Shown piece after piece: positions 24,658 to 38,235 of a stretch of 64,000 nt of DNA. The DNA is from Globodera rostochiensis (Eukaryota; Nematoda; Chromadorea; Rhabditida; Heteroderidae). The position numbers and the translations under genes are program-made. The notes beneath the pieces are model-generated. The model made no database searches. It had not been told where the DNA came from and saw only the letters and a list, made by a program, of their open reading frames with translations. Location of the stretch: NCBI GenBank assembly GCA_018350325.1, contig JAEVLN010000022.1, forward strand, positions 699,105-763,104. The letters are read 5' to 3'. Each line of letters begins with the position of its first letter. Within the stretch, counting starts at the first letter, position 1.

Positions 24658-27263
24658 CTGAAAATGGCAATAAACAATTTTTGTGAAAATAATGGCAACA
24701 TTTGTGTAAAGACAAAAAGTGTGAATGGTGACACGTTCCGCGCGTAGAGGACAGAAAAAGCTGAACTTTAGAAGTGGGAGAGGGAATTCCGGGACAGCAA
24801 TCAATGCTCCCTGCCCCGTCTTGTAATGAAATGTAGAGATCGGACAGGACGGGACTCCGGACAGGATTTTCAAGGATTCCTGATCCGGGATGGTCATTTC
24901 CAAATCTGCTCCGGGACTTTTCAAAATTCCGGTCACTAATGAAGTGAGTCCGGGATGTTGAAAGCGGATGTATGGTGAGGGATGTGTGAGAGTGTCGGTA
25001 TTTTTAGCCCGTGAAGCCATGGCCCGTGCTTTTTGAAAATTCCGATCTTTAGTAAAAAGGAGAATTTGCAACCAAATTTCCGAGACATTACAGTTCCCCC
25101 AAGTCCGGAATAATGCTGACAGTCGCCGACAATGCAAAAAAAAAGGGATCAGAGAGAGCGATGATCCCTTCTCGCCAGCCGGATAAACCAGCAGCAGCAG
25201 CAGCAGCAGATCAGTCAGATCATCAAGAAGATGAAAAAGGAAAGGGGGGGGGGAATGAATTGAATGGATTTATTGGCGGATGGAATTCCATTGAGAACGA
25301 ACAAAAGTGTCCCAGGAGGAAGAAAAAGGAAGCAAAAATTTATGCGTTTGATGTTGGGGAATGTGTGGAAGAATAATACGTACTCAATGGACGCGACCGA
25401 CCGACCAACAACAAGGCCGGGGGGCCGGGGAGTGGTGGGTGAATGATGAGCCCCCCCCCCCCTCAGCCCACTCGGATCGACTTTTTGCCCCCCCCCATTC
25501 CTTTCCCCCCCCCCACACTATCGCCTTCCAATCTTCCCACAACGCCATTCATTCTTTTGGTATGCATTATGCACCCACTAAACTATCTAATCACATCGCT
25601 TTCATCGTCATAAATATGCGTCGGAAGTTTTGCTCTGATTGCCTTCAGTTGGCGGCGGTGCCCGTTGTGTGCCCTTTCATTCGCTCGTTCAATTCGCACA
25701 TTCCATCGGTCGTTCGGCGTGACCTTTGACCCCTTTCATTGTCTCCGCCGTTCGATGGTTCGCTGCTGGCTGCCGCTTTGGCTTTGAAATGTTTCGAATT
25801 TTGTAACGAATTAGCCCCCAAAAAGAGGGGGGGGGGGGGGAGGAGAAAGTGGCCATTGACTGATCAACGCCTGGGGGAGAAAGTGGCCATTGACTGATCA
25901 ACGCCTTCCGATCTGTTCATTATCGAGACGGGACGACGACAACTGCTCTGGATCAATTTGTTGACATAATCAAAATTGTACCCGACCAAAAACACTTCAT
26001 TCACTACGCACAGATCGATCATTGCGCGTCATCACCGACTCCCACACCAACCCCCCCCCCCGGCGCCTGTCCAACCCGACCAATCTTCGCTGTGTTCAAA
26101 ATTCCAAAAGCGCAATCATTCCCATTCATTTAGCATTTCATTAATTTATAATTTCATATTAGCTAATTTATGCTTGAGTGGGCGAGCATGTGCTCTAATC
26201 ACAATTAAGAAGTCACATAGAACAAACGTTAAATTATGGATGGTTTTTAACCGAACAAAGTTGCTGATATCCGAAATTAAATTTAAAATATCGACTTTAC
26301 CCCGCAGGGGTTCAATTTGCGTGATAAACGGGAAAGGAGGGGGGGGGGGGGAGTCTACCGGTCTGAAGGTCGAATTGTCCCCAAAGGTCGAATGCTTTAT
26401 AACTTACTGTAACCTGACCTAACTTGGTCGAACCTTATACTAAATGAAAGCTCTCGATGAGGAGAAGCAATTAATAATAAGTAAAAACTAAACGATCTAA
26501 TAATTATGAAGCAAGTTATGGCCAAATCTCTAGGCCATTTTTCAAGTTTTTCACTTTTTTGGCCATAACTTTTTAGCATTGTCCAATCGCAAAGCTTTTC
26601 CTTAATGACTCATCGCAAGCTTTTATGCTTTTATGTTCGACCTAATCAGTTTAGGTTGAAGAAAGTTATAAAAACATTCAACTTTCGGACCATTCGATCT
26701 TCGGACCGGATGCGGTTAGGGGGCGTTGTTATAAAAACCTAATTTGTAAGTGGCTATTACAAAAATTCAGTATATTAGGGCCTCTGTTTTAGTAGCATAT
26801 TTACGGCCGACATTTGTCGAGGTTAGTGCTTTCTCAGATAGTCGGCATTTTTATAAAAACATAGTGAGAGTAGTTCATGGACTTCAAAATTATTTTAAAA
26901 ATAGTAAAAATAAGGATTTTGGCGAACTGTATGTTTAATAAAAAAAAATCAGGCCGAGATTTTTAGGGTTTAGGGAAACTATTTTTTTGCTAACAGGATT
27001 GACGAGAGAAGCCCAGAAATATTAGCATTCATTTCCAAAAAAGTTTGACTTTGAGCGACTTTTTAGTCCATATAAATCCCTATTTCGGGCTTTTGAGAAT
27101 AAATCCAATCGCCATTTTCACGTTTTAGTCCCTAAAAATCTCGACCCTATATTTACATATGTGCAACAGTTTTGTAAAACGGAGTTTTCCCTTTTTCTTA
27201 AAAATGATGTATTATTTATTTTAGCCGAGTGTTATACCAAAAATAATATTTGATCACCTAATC
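24658..27263. other. Intergenic, low complexity and repeats
   Basis: No confident gene. The region has poly-G/poly-C runs (25248, 25451, 25818, 26049, 26338) and a 32-bp unit, GGAGAAAGTGGCCATTGACT plus GATCAACGCC, repeated twice at 25840-25905. From 26500 on, AT-rich DNA includes copy 2 of the dispersed repeat at 2027 (26535-26625). A short plus-strand frame at 25113-25376 is Lys/Glu/Ala-rich and not convincing. Confidence 0.5.
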
Positions 27264-27483
27264 ATGGAGTGTTCAGCAAAGCAATTAACGACTCTTGATG
27301 CAACTCCGAAGAAATTGGGGTTTGCAGAGGTAAGGCGAGTTGGAATTACTTAATCGGCAGAACGCTCATAGGCTTTTTAAGCTCGCTAATCAGCGAACTC
27401 ACAAATCAGAAGAAAAACTCTGGCAAGCAGTCGGCGGGGCCTTTAGACACCGCCGAACCGTCCCTTTCCAAAAAATATTTTGA
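27264..27483 (+). CDS. Possible small protein, 62 residues, two exons
   Basis: ATG 27264 to 27329 encodes MECSAKQLTTLDATPKKLGF plus Ala-Glu. A 31-base GT-AG gap then leads to 27361-27483, with AHRLFKLANQRTHKSEEKLW and a TGA. The second exon is charged, helical-looking and unlike the AT-rich surroundings. A 31-base intron is shorter than the others here, and I recognise no family, so this may be spurious or part of a larger gene. Confidence 0.3.
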
Positions 27484-28576
27484 GGAAAATCCGCGCAAAA
27501 AGTAAATACCTTTTTCGTTTTGCCTTTAAAACGGGTTGGTTGGAATTGGACACACGTAAAAATTGGGCCACCCGAAATTTTTGTTGGTAGGTGCCGCCCC
27601 TGCCCACCCTGATGGTTACTATAATAATACGTCCATGCTTCAGGCCTCCACCCTCAATTTGAGGCTGATAAAACTCATTGAAAGGGTTACCCTTTGGAAT
27701 TCCCAGATAATTAGTGCTTTATCTTTCATTGCTGTGATTAATGAGAGGGGGTGAGGGGAAAGTCGCAATTTCTTTTGTTCAAGAGTTTCCAAGGCGCCGG
27801 TCTGATCACAAAATGTGACATATGTTTTGACAACTTTGCCCAATAAATGTTTGGCATACGGCCCCCTGGGATATTTACACTGACAATGAGAGCATTTTTC
27901 GGGTGTCATTCTTTAATTTTTGTCGCAAATAGAAAATGCATTAATCATTCTCCCCCTACGAGAGTTGTGTCCCCCTCGGGGGTTTTTTTTTTGGTTTTTT
28001 TATTATTTTTAGTTTCGTTTAACCGTAGAGAGTTGGGGCCGGTTTATTTGTTCAGCACTTTCCGTATCAAAACACCCATACAACATTCGATAGAACTGCT
28101 CCAATTTTAGTTTTAGAGAGGTGAATGAATGATACGGAAACGTGAGGGGGGGGGAGGGGGGGGAGGGGGGAGGGCATTAATCACGCGGGTCATTCATTTG
28201 CTTGCCCATCCACTCTCGTCGAAGAACACCGTCGCATTGATCGCTCGTTCTCTTAGTAATGTTATCGGGCAAATGCTGACCTTTCATTCGTCGCGTCCTC
28301 CTCATTCTGTAGTCGATCGGGGCAACAATTCTTCGACGATGGGTGGGAGTTGGGCATAGAAAGTAGCCTGGAAAATCCCGTTAAGGAGGGGTTGGGGTAG
28401 CCTTAAGAGAGGTATTTTTCCTTGAAAATTTTAGTTGTTTTGGTTGAGAGATTCTGAGACATTTCCCTCCATGTAAACAAAAAATAAATTCAATTAATAT
28501 GCCCAATTTAACGCTTCATGTTCCAAGTTTAGCTATTTCTCTTCCCCTCTAAAATTTGTCTTTGCCCAATTTTTCA
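27484..28576. other. Intergenic upstream of UGP
   Basis: No supported gene. A GA/G-rich run lies at 28143-28175. A minus-strand frame at 27640-27909 has two CxxC-like cysteines but no domain I can name. Confidence 0.4.
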
Positions 28577-31483
<2,907 letters not shown>

Positions 31484-31734
31484 AAGCGCATTTGGATGAG
31501 TTAATGCATCGGCCTCATGTTGATGACAATATAATAATAATAATATTGTTTTTACATTTCTATTAATGTCTCGTTTCGGACAATGCGAATTTCGCAGACA
31601 TTCTTTATTTGTTAGGTTTGTCAATGCCGTATTTCCTTTTAAAAGGACGGATTCGGATAAACAATCAACAGCTGTGGATGTGTTCAAAGGTGGCGGGGTT
31701 GAACGTATTGTTAGCCACAAATCACATCCGATCT

Positions 31735-32653
31735 TCAGAATCTATTGTAGGGCAAGAACTTTCCAGACCATACAATTTTGACCCGGTCGCCCCGTTCGGC
31801 GTCCTCCTCCCGTTGCACATCCACCTTGAAGTCGATGGCACTCATAATCCCGTCCCCAAATTCTTCGTGTATCAGTTCTTTGAGAGCGGGTCCGTACACA
31901 CTGAGCACCTGCAAAAGGGGGGAATCAGTGGGAGGAGCAATGTATATTCCTGCACTTCGTTGAAACGGTAGAGGAGTGGGTCAGCGGGCAGTACAGTTGA
32001 GCCCTTTGATGGCGCAGTTTGGAGCCACAATTTGGCGACAGGTGGCAGTTGGAAGATGTTTACCTTTTCGAAAAACGTACGTTATGCCAAGGCCCCCTCC
32101 CCTGTCCGTTATGCCAAGGCCCCCTCCCCCGTCCGTTATGCCAAGGCCCCCTCCCCCGTCCGTTATGCCAAGGCCCCCTCCCCCGTCCGTTATGCCAAGG
32201 CCCCCTCCCCCGTCCCGTTATGCCAAGGCCCCCTCCCCCGTCCGTTATGCCAAGGCCCCCTCCCCCGTCCGTTATGCCAAGGCCCCCTCCCCCGTCCGTT
32301 ATGCCAAGGCCCCCTCCCCCGTCCGTTATGCCAAGGCCCCCTCCCCCGTCCGTTATGCCAAGGCCCCCTCCCCCGTCCGTTATGCCAAGGCCCCCTCCCC
32401 CGTCCGTTATGCCAAGGCCCTTCCCCCCTCTACTTCGTGCCACCGACCGACCAATTTGTCCGCCTCTTCCGAATTCATTTGCATTTGGCCCAGACAGGCG
32501 GCCGTCGTCCACTCTTTGCTGAGCCCAATCTGTAGCCGCCACGTCGGCCCATCGAAGACCCAACCGGACCTTTTGTGCATAAATCTGTTCGATCACCTCA
32601 TGGCGGGATTTAATTGAAGGGCTAAGTAGCTGAGAAGAGGGAATGTTTGCCAT
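31735..32653 (-). CDS. cynS: Cyanase (cyanate hydratase), probable horizontal acquisition; one apparent frameshift
   Basis: Exons 32653-32434, 32063-31956 and 31908-31735 give about 166 residues (bacterial cyanase is 156). The N-terminal helical part reads RLGLRWADVAA and then GLSKEWTTAACLGQ. The two halves are in different frames, with one surplus base near 32526-32534. The catalytic part is intact: DPLLYRFNE, VYGPALKELIHEEFGDGIM and SAIDFKVDV, keeping the Arg, Glu and Ser positions known from the E. coli enzyme (R96, E99, S122). The end is FLPYNRF. Cyanase converts cyanate and bicarbonate to ammonia and CO2. Animals mostly lack it, so a foreign origin is likely. The first intron is filled by a 27-bp minisatellite. 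Whether the frameshift is a sequence error or decay cannot be told here. Confidence 0.85.
32087..32421. repeat. 27-bp minisatellite in the first cyanase intron, about 12 copies
   Basis: Near-identical units (GTTATGCCAAGGCCCCCTCC plus CCCGTCC) run from 32087 to about 32421, with only one or two length variants. They make long spurious open frames in all forward frames. The array lies between the cyanase exons 32653-32434 and 32063-31956. Confidence 0.95.
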
Positions 32654-33056
32654 TTCAATGAAACTGCGTACGAATCTCGACTTATTCTCTTTCTTGGATT
32701 GATCGATTACCAACCATTTGTACACTCGCTAATCAACGAAAGCGTCATTTGTTGCTAAAACCTACAAGCCAAACACAGCTCAAAGGACCACAACTTTTTT
32801 GTTGCCCATCTGATAGCTTAGGGGTTGCTTTCACTTTGCTGCTACTCATTAAGAGCTTTCGATTGATACCAAGTTTTGTACGATTTGATCGGAGATGAAA
32901 GAATTAAGCATGGACGGATATGGTCGTTGGATTCATATTTAAATTTCTTGGCGATATGTTTTTCACAAATGAATAATTTTCTTTTTTTTTTGTCGTCCGT
33001 TGTTTGCTTGGCTTGTGCAAATCAATTGTCCAGTAGTGGAAAAGTGATGATAATGA

Positions 33057-33182
33057 ATAGTGCCCGGATTTATTTGCATCAAAAATGACCAAAATATACA
33101 TTACAACACCTTTTTGAGCTAATTTCAACTACACTTACCTAATTGGACTATGAAAATGCATATGTAAATCCGGGCCCTAATA
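33057..33182. mobile_element. MITE-like element with terminal inverted repeats, about 125 bp
   Basis: The ends are complementary: the left reads TAGTGCCCGGATTTATTTGC and the right reads GCATATGTAAATCCGGGCCC followed by TAATAA. The interior is AT-rich with no frame. The element lies in the divergent intergenic space between cyanase and rpn-9. Target duplication is unclear. Confidence 0.55.
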
Positions 33183-33317
33183 ATTGATAATCCATTTAAT
33201 TTTTGGAGGATTGTTCTTTTTTTTTTGTTGTCTCAATGGATGTCTTATTGCCGTTTAGGTGAATTATAAATTATTGTCGCTTTGTTTTGAGGTCTTTGCA
33301 TCAAAAATATCGGCATA

Positions 33318-35109
33318 ATGACAGCGGAAAGAGTGGAGAAGTATCTGAAAGACCAAACCGGCTCCGATAATCCGCTGGTGGCCGAGGGCTTTCAAAATTT
33401 GATGAATCTCTACATCAATAAGTAAACCAAGTTGTGTGATGTTTTGTGTGACTTATTTACGACTTTTCAGGCTTTGGAACCAACTTTCGCAAGAATCGAG
33501 TCGACTCGTTTGCAACAGTGAATTTGTGCTGGCAGTCAACTTGTCCCAATTCTATGAGGTTGTCCGTTTTGCAATTGAGTTTTGAATTAACCCAAAATTC
33601 TTGTAAAAATCCGTTTAAATCAAAGGTTTCGGTTACCTACATTCTTTGGTCAATTTCGGCGAATTTTCAATAAACTAATCTCTAGAGTAATTGTCATTTG
33701 AAATGGTGTTCCCCTTCAGGAGTTCGTCAGAGATTTTGAACGTCGTATTGAGCCTCTGCAATTGATTGAGCTGGTCACGCTCATAGCCGAGAACATTTTC
33801 GCCAAAGGTAGCGGTTGTACTTTTTCAGAGCATCAATTAATGTTTGCAAATTTACTGACAGACCGACAGAGGGCCTTCGATTTCTTGGACAATTTTGACA
33901 ATGTGGTCAAACAGGACAAACGCGCCATCGTCCGACTCCAGACCAGCAAAATCCAGCTCCGACTTAAAGACAAACCAACTCCCGGAGCGTCCAAGTGTAA
34001 GGACCTGCCGTTAGTTCGGGTAAATTTTTTGCTTTGTTTGCTTGTTTAATGGTTGCATTCATTTTGTCAGAAAACGCTGGAGGAGACCAAGGTTCTGCTA
34101 AACCAGCTTGTCGATGTGGGGCTGGTCCACGCTGCTTACTACGGTTGTTCGGCTGAGTACCAACACCAGATGGGCGATCACAAACTTTACTACGAAGAGG
34201 TGGGTGCTTGATTTTGACGGCTTTGTGCAAAAGCCAATATTCGCTCGTTTACTTTTTACTAAAAAGCGGATTTAGGCTCTTCATTATCTCGGCTGTGAAG
34301 ACATTGAAGGGAAGTTAAGCGCGGAACAGAAGCGTCAGCAAGCTGAAAAGCTTAGCATTGCCGCATTGCTGGGCGACAACGTTTACAACTTTGGCGAGCT
34401 GGTCAGTCGTCGGATCTCTAAAGCGCAAATTTGAGAGCACTTTTAAGTTGGCTCATCCAATTTTGAATGTTCTTTCCGGCTCTGCAAAGGAGTGGCTTAA
34501 CGAAATATTGAACGCAGTGAACGCCGGCGATTGGAATGGCTTTCTGAAGGTTGGTCGAAATGAAATGGACTGCTTTTGGTGTGTGCCCCATGTACAGAGA
34601 GTTCATTTATTCAGCACAAAGCGAAGCTGGTGGCTGAATACTCAGAGGCCGGCCAAAAAATCGATGCTTTGGAACAGAAACTACGCCTCCAGTGCTTGAT
34701 CGAGGTCGAATTAGAAGACAAAACTGTTTTTCGGGCGAGTAAACTTTCACTCGTCAACAGATGGCGCACCGACTGCCGGCGCAGAGGCGTGACCTCAACT
34801 TCGGGGACATTGCTCGTGTGGTTCGGGTGGATGAGGACTGTGTGGAGCTGTTGGTCATGAAGGCGGTGGCCAACAATCTCATCGATGCCAAAATTGACGA
34901 GCCGTCGCGTGTGGTCAACGTGAGCTGGGTGCAGCCGAGAGTGCTCTCGAGTGAACAGGTACACGGGCTGTGATGGCATTTCATGTATACAACATCGAAC
35001 ACCCTCAACACAGATAAGGGCACTCGCAGCTCGGACAGGAGATTGGTGCGCAAACATCGGCAGTCTGAAGGAAGAGCTTCAACTGAACACGAGGGACTTG
35101 ACTGTTTAA
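33318..35109 (+). CDS. rpn-9: 26S proteasome lid subunit RPN9 (PSMD13)
   Basis: Ten exons (33318-33421, 33471-33558, 33720-33807, 33862-34019, 34071-34199, 34276-34401, 34448-34549, 34615-34704, 34761-34958, 35014-35109) join in frame to 392 residues (human 376). Landmarks are an N-terminal helical repeat region, HKLYYEEALHYLGCEDIEGK, LLGDNVYNFGELL, and the PCI-domain winged helix DLNFGDIARVVRVDEDCVEL with LVMKAVANNLIDAKID and VSWVQPRVL. RPN9 is a structural PCI subunit of the 19S regulatory lid. It is divergent from cyanase (about 660 bases between starts) and convergent with FRG1 (about 320 bases between stops). Confidence 0.95.
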
Positions 35110-35426
35110 AGCGTGTTTTCAAATTGTAAAATGTGACTTAATTGTTGGTTGGAAGGGAGTTAAGGAATTGAAAAATAGATACAAATTCCGGCGGTCGCAT
35201 TATTGTGATAGGGGTGGGGGGGGGGGGATCCGGCAAAAGGGGGTTACGCGTATTGCATACTGCAGGAGTTCAAAACAATTTAAGTTGGTTCATATGAAAT
35301 TCCACATTGCAATTTTAGACGAATTGACCTTTTATTTTCGTTTCTTTAGTGACAAAATGTGCAAAAGTCTGTGGGGGTTGTTTGGTTTTGATTGTCTGGA
35401 CGCGTCGGCCCTTCCTTCTTCCCCCT

Positions 35427-37064
35427 CTAGCAGTATTTGTCCGACTTGAGCTTGGCTCTTCGGTTCAGCAGCGTTTCATGCAAATTGCCCTCCTGTTGTG
35501 CCATCTTCACCGCTTGTTTGTCGTCGACATTGTAACTGATCATTCTGTCCTTGAGGTCCACCCGCGAGTGTTGGAACTTTTTGCTGAAATAGCGCTCATT
35601 TTCAGCGTCCGTTCCATTCACTCTCACTCACATGTAAGTGCTCTCGCAGTCTCCCGCCTTTTTCTTGTCATCAGCGGACCGCCAATCCGTGGGCCCCTCT
35701 TTGTCGGTGATTGTACGGATCCAAAAATAATAAAATTTTAAAAAAGGAAAGGAATGTCTCAAAGAAATTATAAATTTGGCACTACCCGAAAGCCCAAATA
35801 CTTAAAAAATTAATGAAACATTTTTCAATTCTGATCTCCAAATGAATCCGTCCCCAACTTTTTCACCCATACATTGATCATCTCATTGGCTTGGGCAGTC
35901 TTTGAGCACACGTAAACGTGTCCATCATCGTTTGGCTCTAATGAAAGAAACAGTCCGCTGGACACCGACTGAATCGCCGATTTGCCCTAAACCGAACAGC
36001 GAATAACCAATCACCACACAACGATTAATGGGAGGACGTTTAGAAGAACTCACGTCCTGGAACACAATGTCGAAGCTGAAAATGTTTCAACGAATAAAAA
36101 CATTTAACAAATTTAAGTGAAGATTTTGAAAGGAAATCGATTCGAAAAATGATATGTCCTTTGTTCGAATTCGGCACATTTCCGACAGATACCGTTCTCT
36201 CGCCCCAGCTGCATCTGCAGTCGCAACAAGGGCACCATCAGCACTCACTCCGACAAACTTTCCAAAACCGGTTTTGAAGCTGAAAAGTACAATAAATGTA
36301 GGGGGCCATCGGCAAAAAAAAACGAAAATTTTTTTGCTCATTTTTTAATTAGAGAAATTGGAGGGCCCTTCGGCAGCCTTCGGATTCAACGCAATTGCAA
36401 AAGTGTAACAACGCACCTCACTTTCGGGTCGTCCGGTGATTTGATCATACTCAAAATCTCTTCCGGGTTCGGTGCCTCGCCGAACTTGAAGTGCTTTGTG
36501 CCAAGCGTGAACTTGCCGGTGTCCAGTGCGGCCAAATAACAGCGAGAAAAGTCGCCACATTCAAGCGCAACATCCGTGCCCCCCTTCAGGTCCAATTCAT
36601 TCTCAATTCGACGCCAACCCCCTAAATTTAATTATTTGAAATATGACAATTCGTTTTTGCTTAATTTGCTGGCGGTGCCTATTCGCCCCTCCCAGAAAAT
36701 TGCGTAAACTGATTTGACAAACAGTCTCAATACTAAAGCCGTTCCCGCGGGATTCCCGTGAAAAATTCAACGGGATTTTTACGGGAACGGGAAAAACACG
36801 GGTTTCTTGTCCCGTTAAATTTTAAATTTCCGTTTCTCGATTTTTATTTTACCGGGCTCTAGTCACTCTTACCCCTCTCCTCCCGGTCCTCGTCGATCGG
36901 CTTCAATGAAGCGCCCAACTTTTTCTTATTGCTTTTCAATTTGAACCTAAAATTTGTTAAAAGTAACAAACAGTCACAGAATTAATTAATTGGCTGGCAT
37001 AGAAAATTTACAATTGCTTGTTGCCTTTCAATTTCAGCTTCCCGCCACGAATCGCATTTGACAT
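35427..37064 (-). CDS. frg-1: FRG1 family protein (nuclear/RNA-associated beta-trefoil protein)
   Basis: Eight exons (37064-37012, 36946-36873, 36621-36417, 36279-36193, 36075-36054, 35986-35873, 35720-35632, 35583-35427) give 266 residues (human FRG1 258). The Lys-rich N-terminus is followed by the trefoil core: CGDFSRCYLAALDTGKFTLG, FKTGFGKFVGVSADGALV, ADAAGARER. The hallmark C-terminus is KKFQHSRVDLKD, then EGNLHETLLNRRAKLKSDKY. FRG1 is an actin- and RNA-binding nucleolar protein linked to splicing. All phases fit, but the acceptor before exon 7 (35720) reads TTTTTGG rather than AG. No other acceptor in that intron keeps the frame, so a sequence error or an unusual splice site is implied. 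Confidence 0.9.
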
Positions 37065-37705
37065 TGTGTCGAACCTCGTGGATTTTGGTAAGAGAGAAGC
37101 AATTAATTGATGAGAAGCAAACAATTAAATCTATAAATTAGAAAGCTTCAAAAGAATGTTTTTTGACAAATTATATGACCGTTCAAATGTCATTACAACC
37201 AAAAGGCAAAATGATCGAATTCATGAAATTTAGAGGCCAAAGTTGTTTTTTTTTCTTCAAAAAATTGGCATTTTTTGGAACTAATTTCTAGAGTGAGGAT
37301 TTTTAGGCTCGAAAAGTCTCGAAATAGGCACCTAAACCGAAAAATGCACCCCTAAAGATGGCCATTTTTCCTCTGCACCCGAAAAATGCAAATTTTAAAA
37401 ATCCATATTTTTCAAAAATTTGACTTAGCGTGAATGAATTTTTAGCCACTTACACCACTAATTAACTTTTTAGGAACTATTTAGGCCATTTTTAGTGCTT
37501 TGAGCCTTTTGAGGAACTATTGAACTAGGTAACTCGTTTTAGGGTTTTTAGGAACTAAAAATCCTAAACCACCATTTCATTGTGCGGGACGTTTGGCGTT
37601 ATGTTTTATCATTTTCCACAAATTCCTTACTGAAATGTCTATAAAAACCCACTTCTTCTGCTCAGTTGATCATTGCATCCATTTTTTTAAATACTTTTCT
37701 ACATA

Positions 37706-38235
37706 AGAGCCAATTCAGCAAAAAGCAAAAGAGCCAATTCAGCAAAAAGCAAAAGAGCCAATTCAGCAAAGCAAAAGAGCCAATTCAGCAAAAAGCAAAA
37801 GAGCCAATTCAGCAAAAAGCAAAAGAGCCAATTCAGCTAAAAGCAAAAGAGCCAATTCAGCAAAAAGCAAAAGAGCCAATTCAGCAAAGCAAAAGAGCCA
37901 ATTCAGCAAAAAGCAAAAGAGCCAATTCAGCAAAGCAAAAGAGCCAATTCAGCTAAAAGCAAAAGAGCCAATTCAGCTAAAAGCAAAAGAGCCAATTCAG
38001 CTAAAAGCAAGAGCCAATTCAGCAAAAAGCAAAAGAGCCAATTCAGCAAAGCAAAAGAGCCAATTCAGCTAAAAGCAAAAGAGCCAATTCAGCAAAGCAA
38101 AAGAGCCAATTCAGCTAAAAGCAAAAGAGCCAATTCAGCTAAAAGCAAAAGAGCCAATTCAGCTAAAAGCAAAAGAGCCAATTCAGCTAAAAGCAAAAGA
38201 GCCAATTCAGCTAAAAGCAAAAGAGCCAATTTAGC
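37706..38235. repeat. Minisatellite, 21-24 bp unit, about two dozen copies
   Basis: Units built from GAGCCAATTCAGC plus AAAAAGCAAAA or a shorter AAAGCAAAA form repeat without interruption. Three length/sequence variants alternate irregularly (GCAAAAAGC, GCAAAGC, GCTAAAAGC). An apparent QFSKKQKS-type frame is a by-product of the repeat. Confidence 0.95.

Noticed and set aside
24213..24686. Arg/Ala/Gly-rich plus-strand frame
   Set aside because: Antisense to the Cys-rich gene exon, which has splice phase and a Cys pattern in its favour.
27640..27909. Minus-strand frame with CSHCQC and a charged, ordered look
   Set aside because: No splice partners or recognised domain. Could be a fragment of something older, but not supportable.
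31976..32725. Long Pro/Arg-rich (+) and Gly-rich (-) frames of 167 to 221 residues
   Set aside because: They are by-products of the 27-bp minisatellite inside the cyanase intron. Only the flanking minus-strand pieces belong to a gene.
37666..37956. Gln/Ser/Lys repeat protein
   Set aside because: Pure minisatellite with no start context or splice partners.
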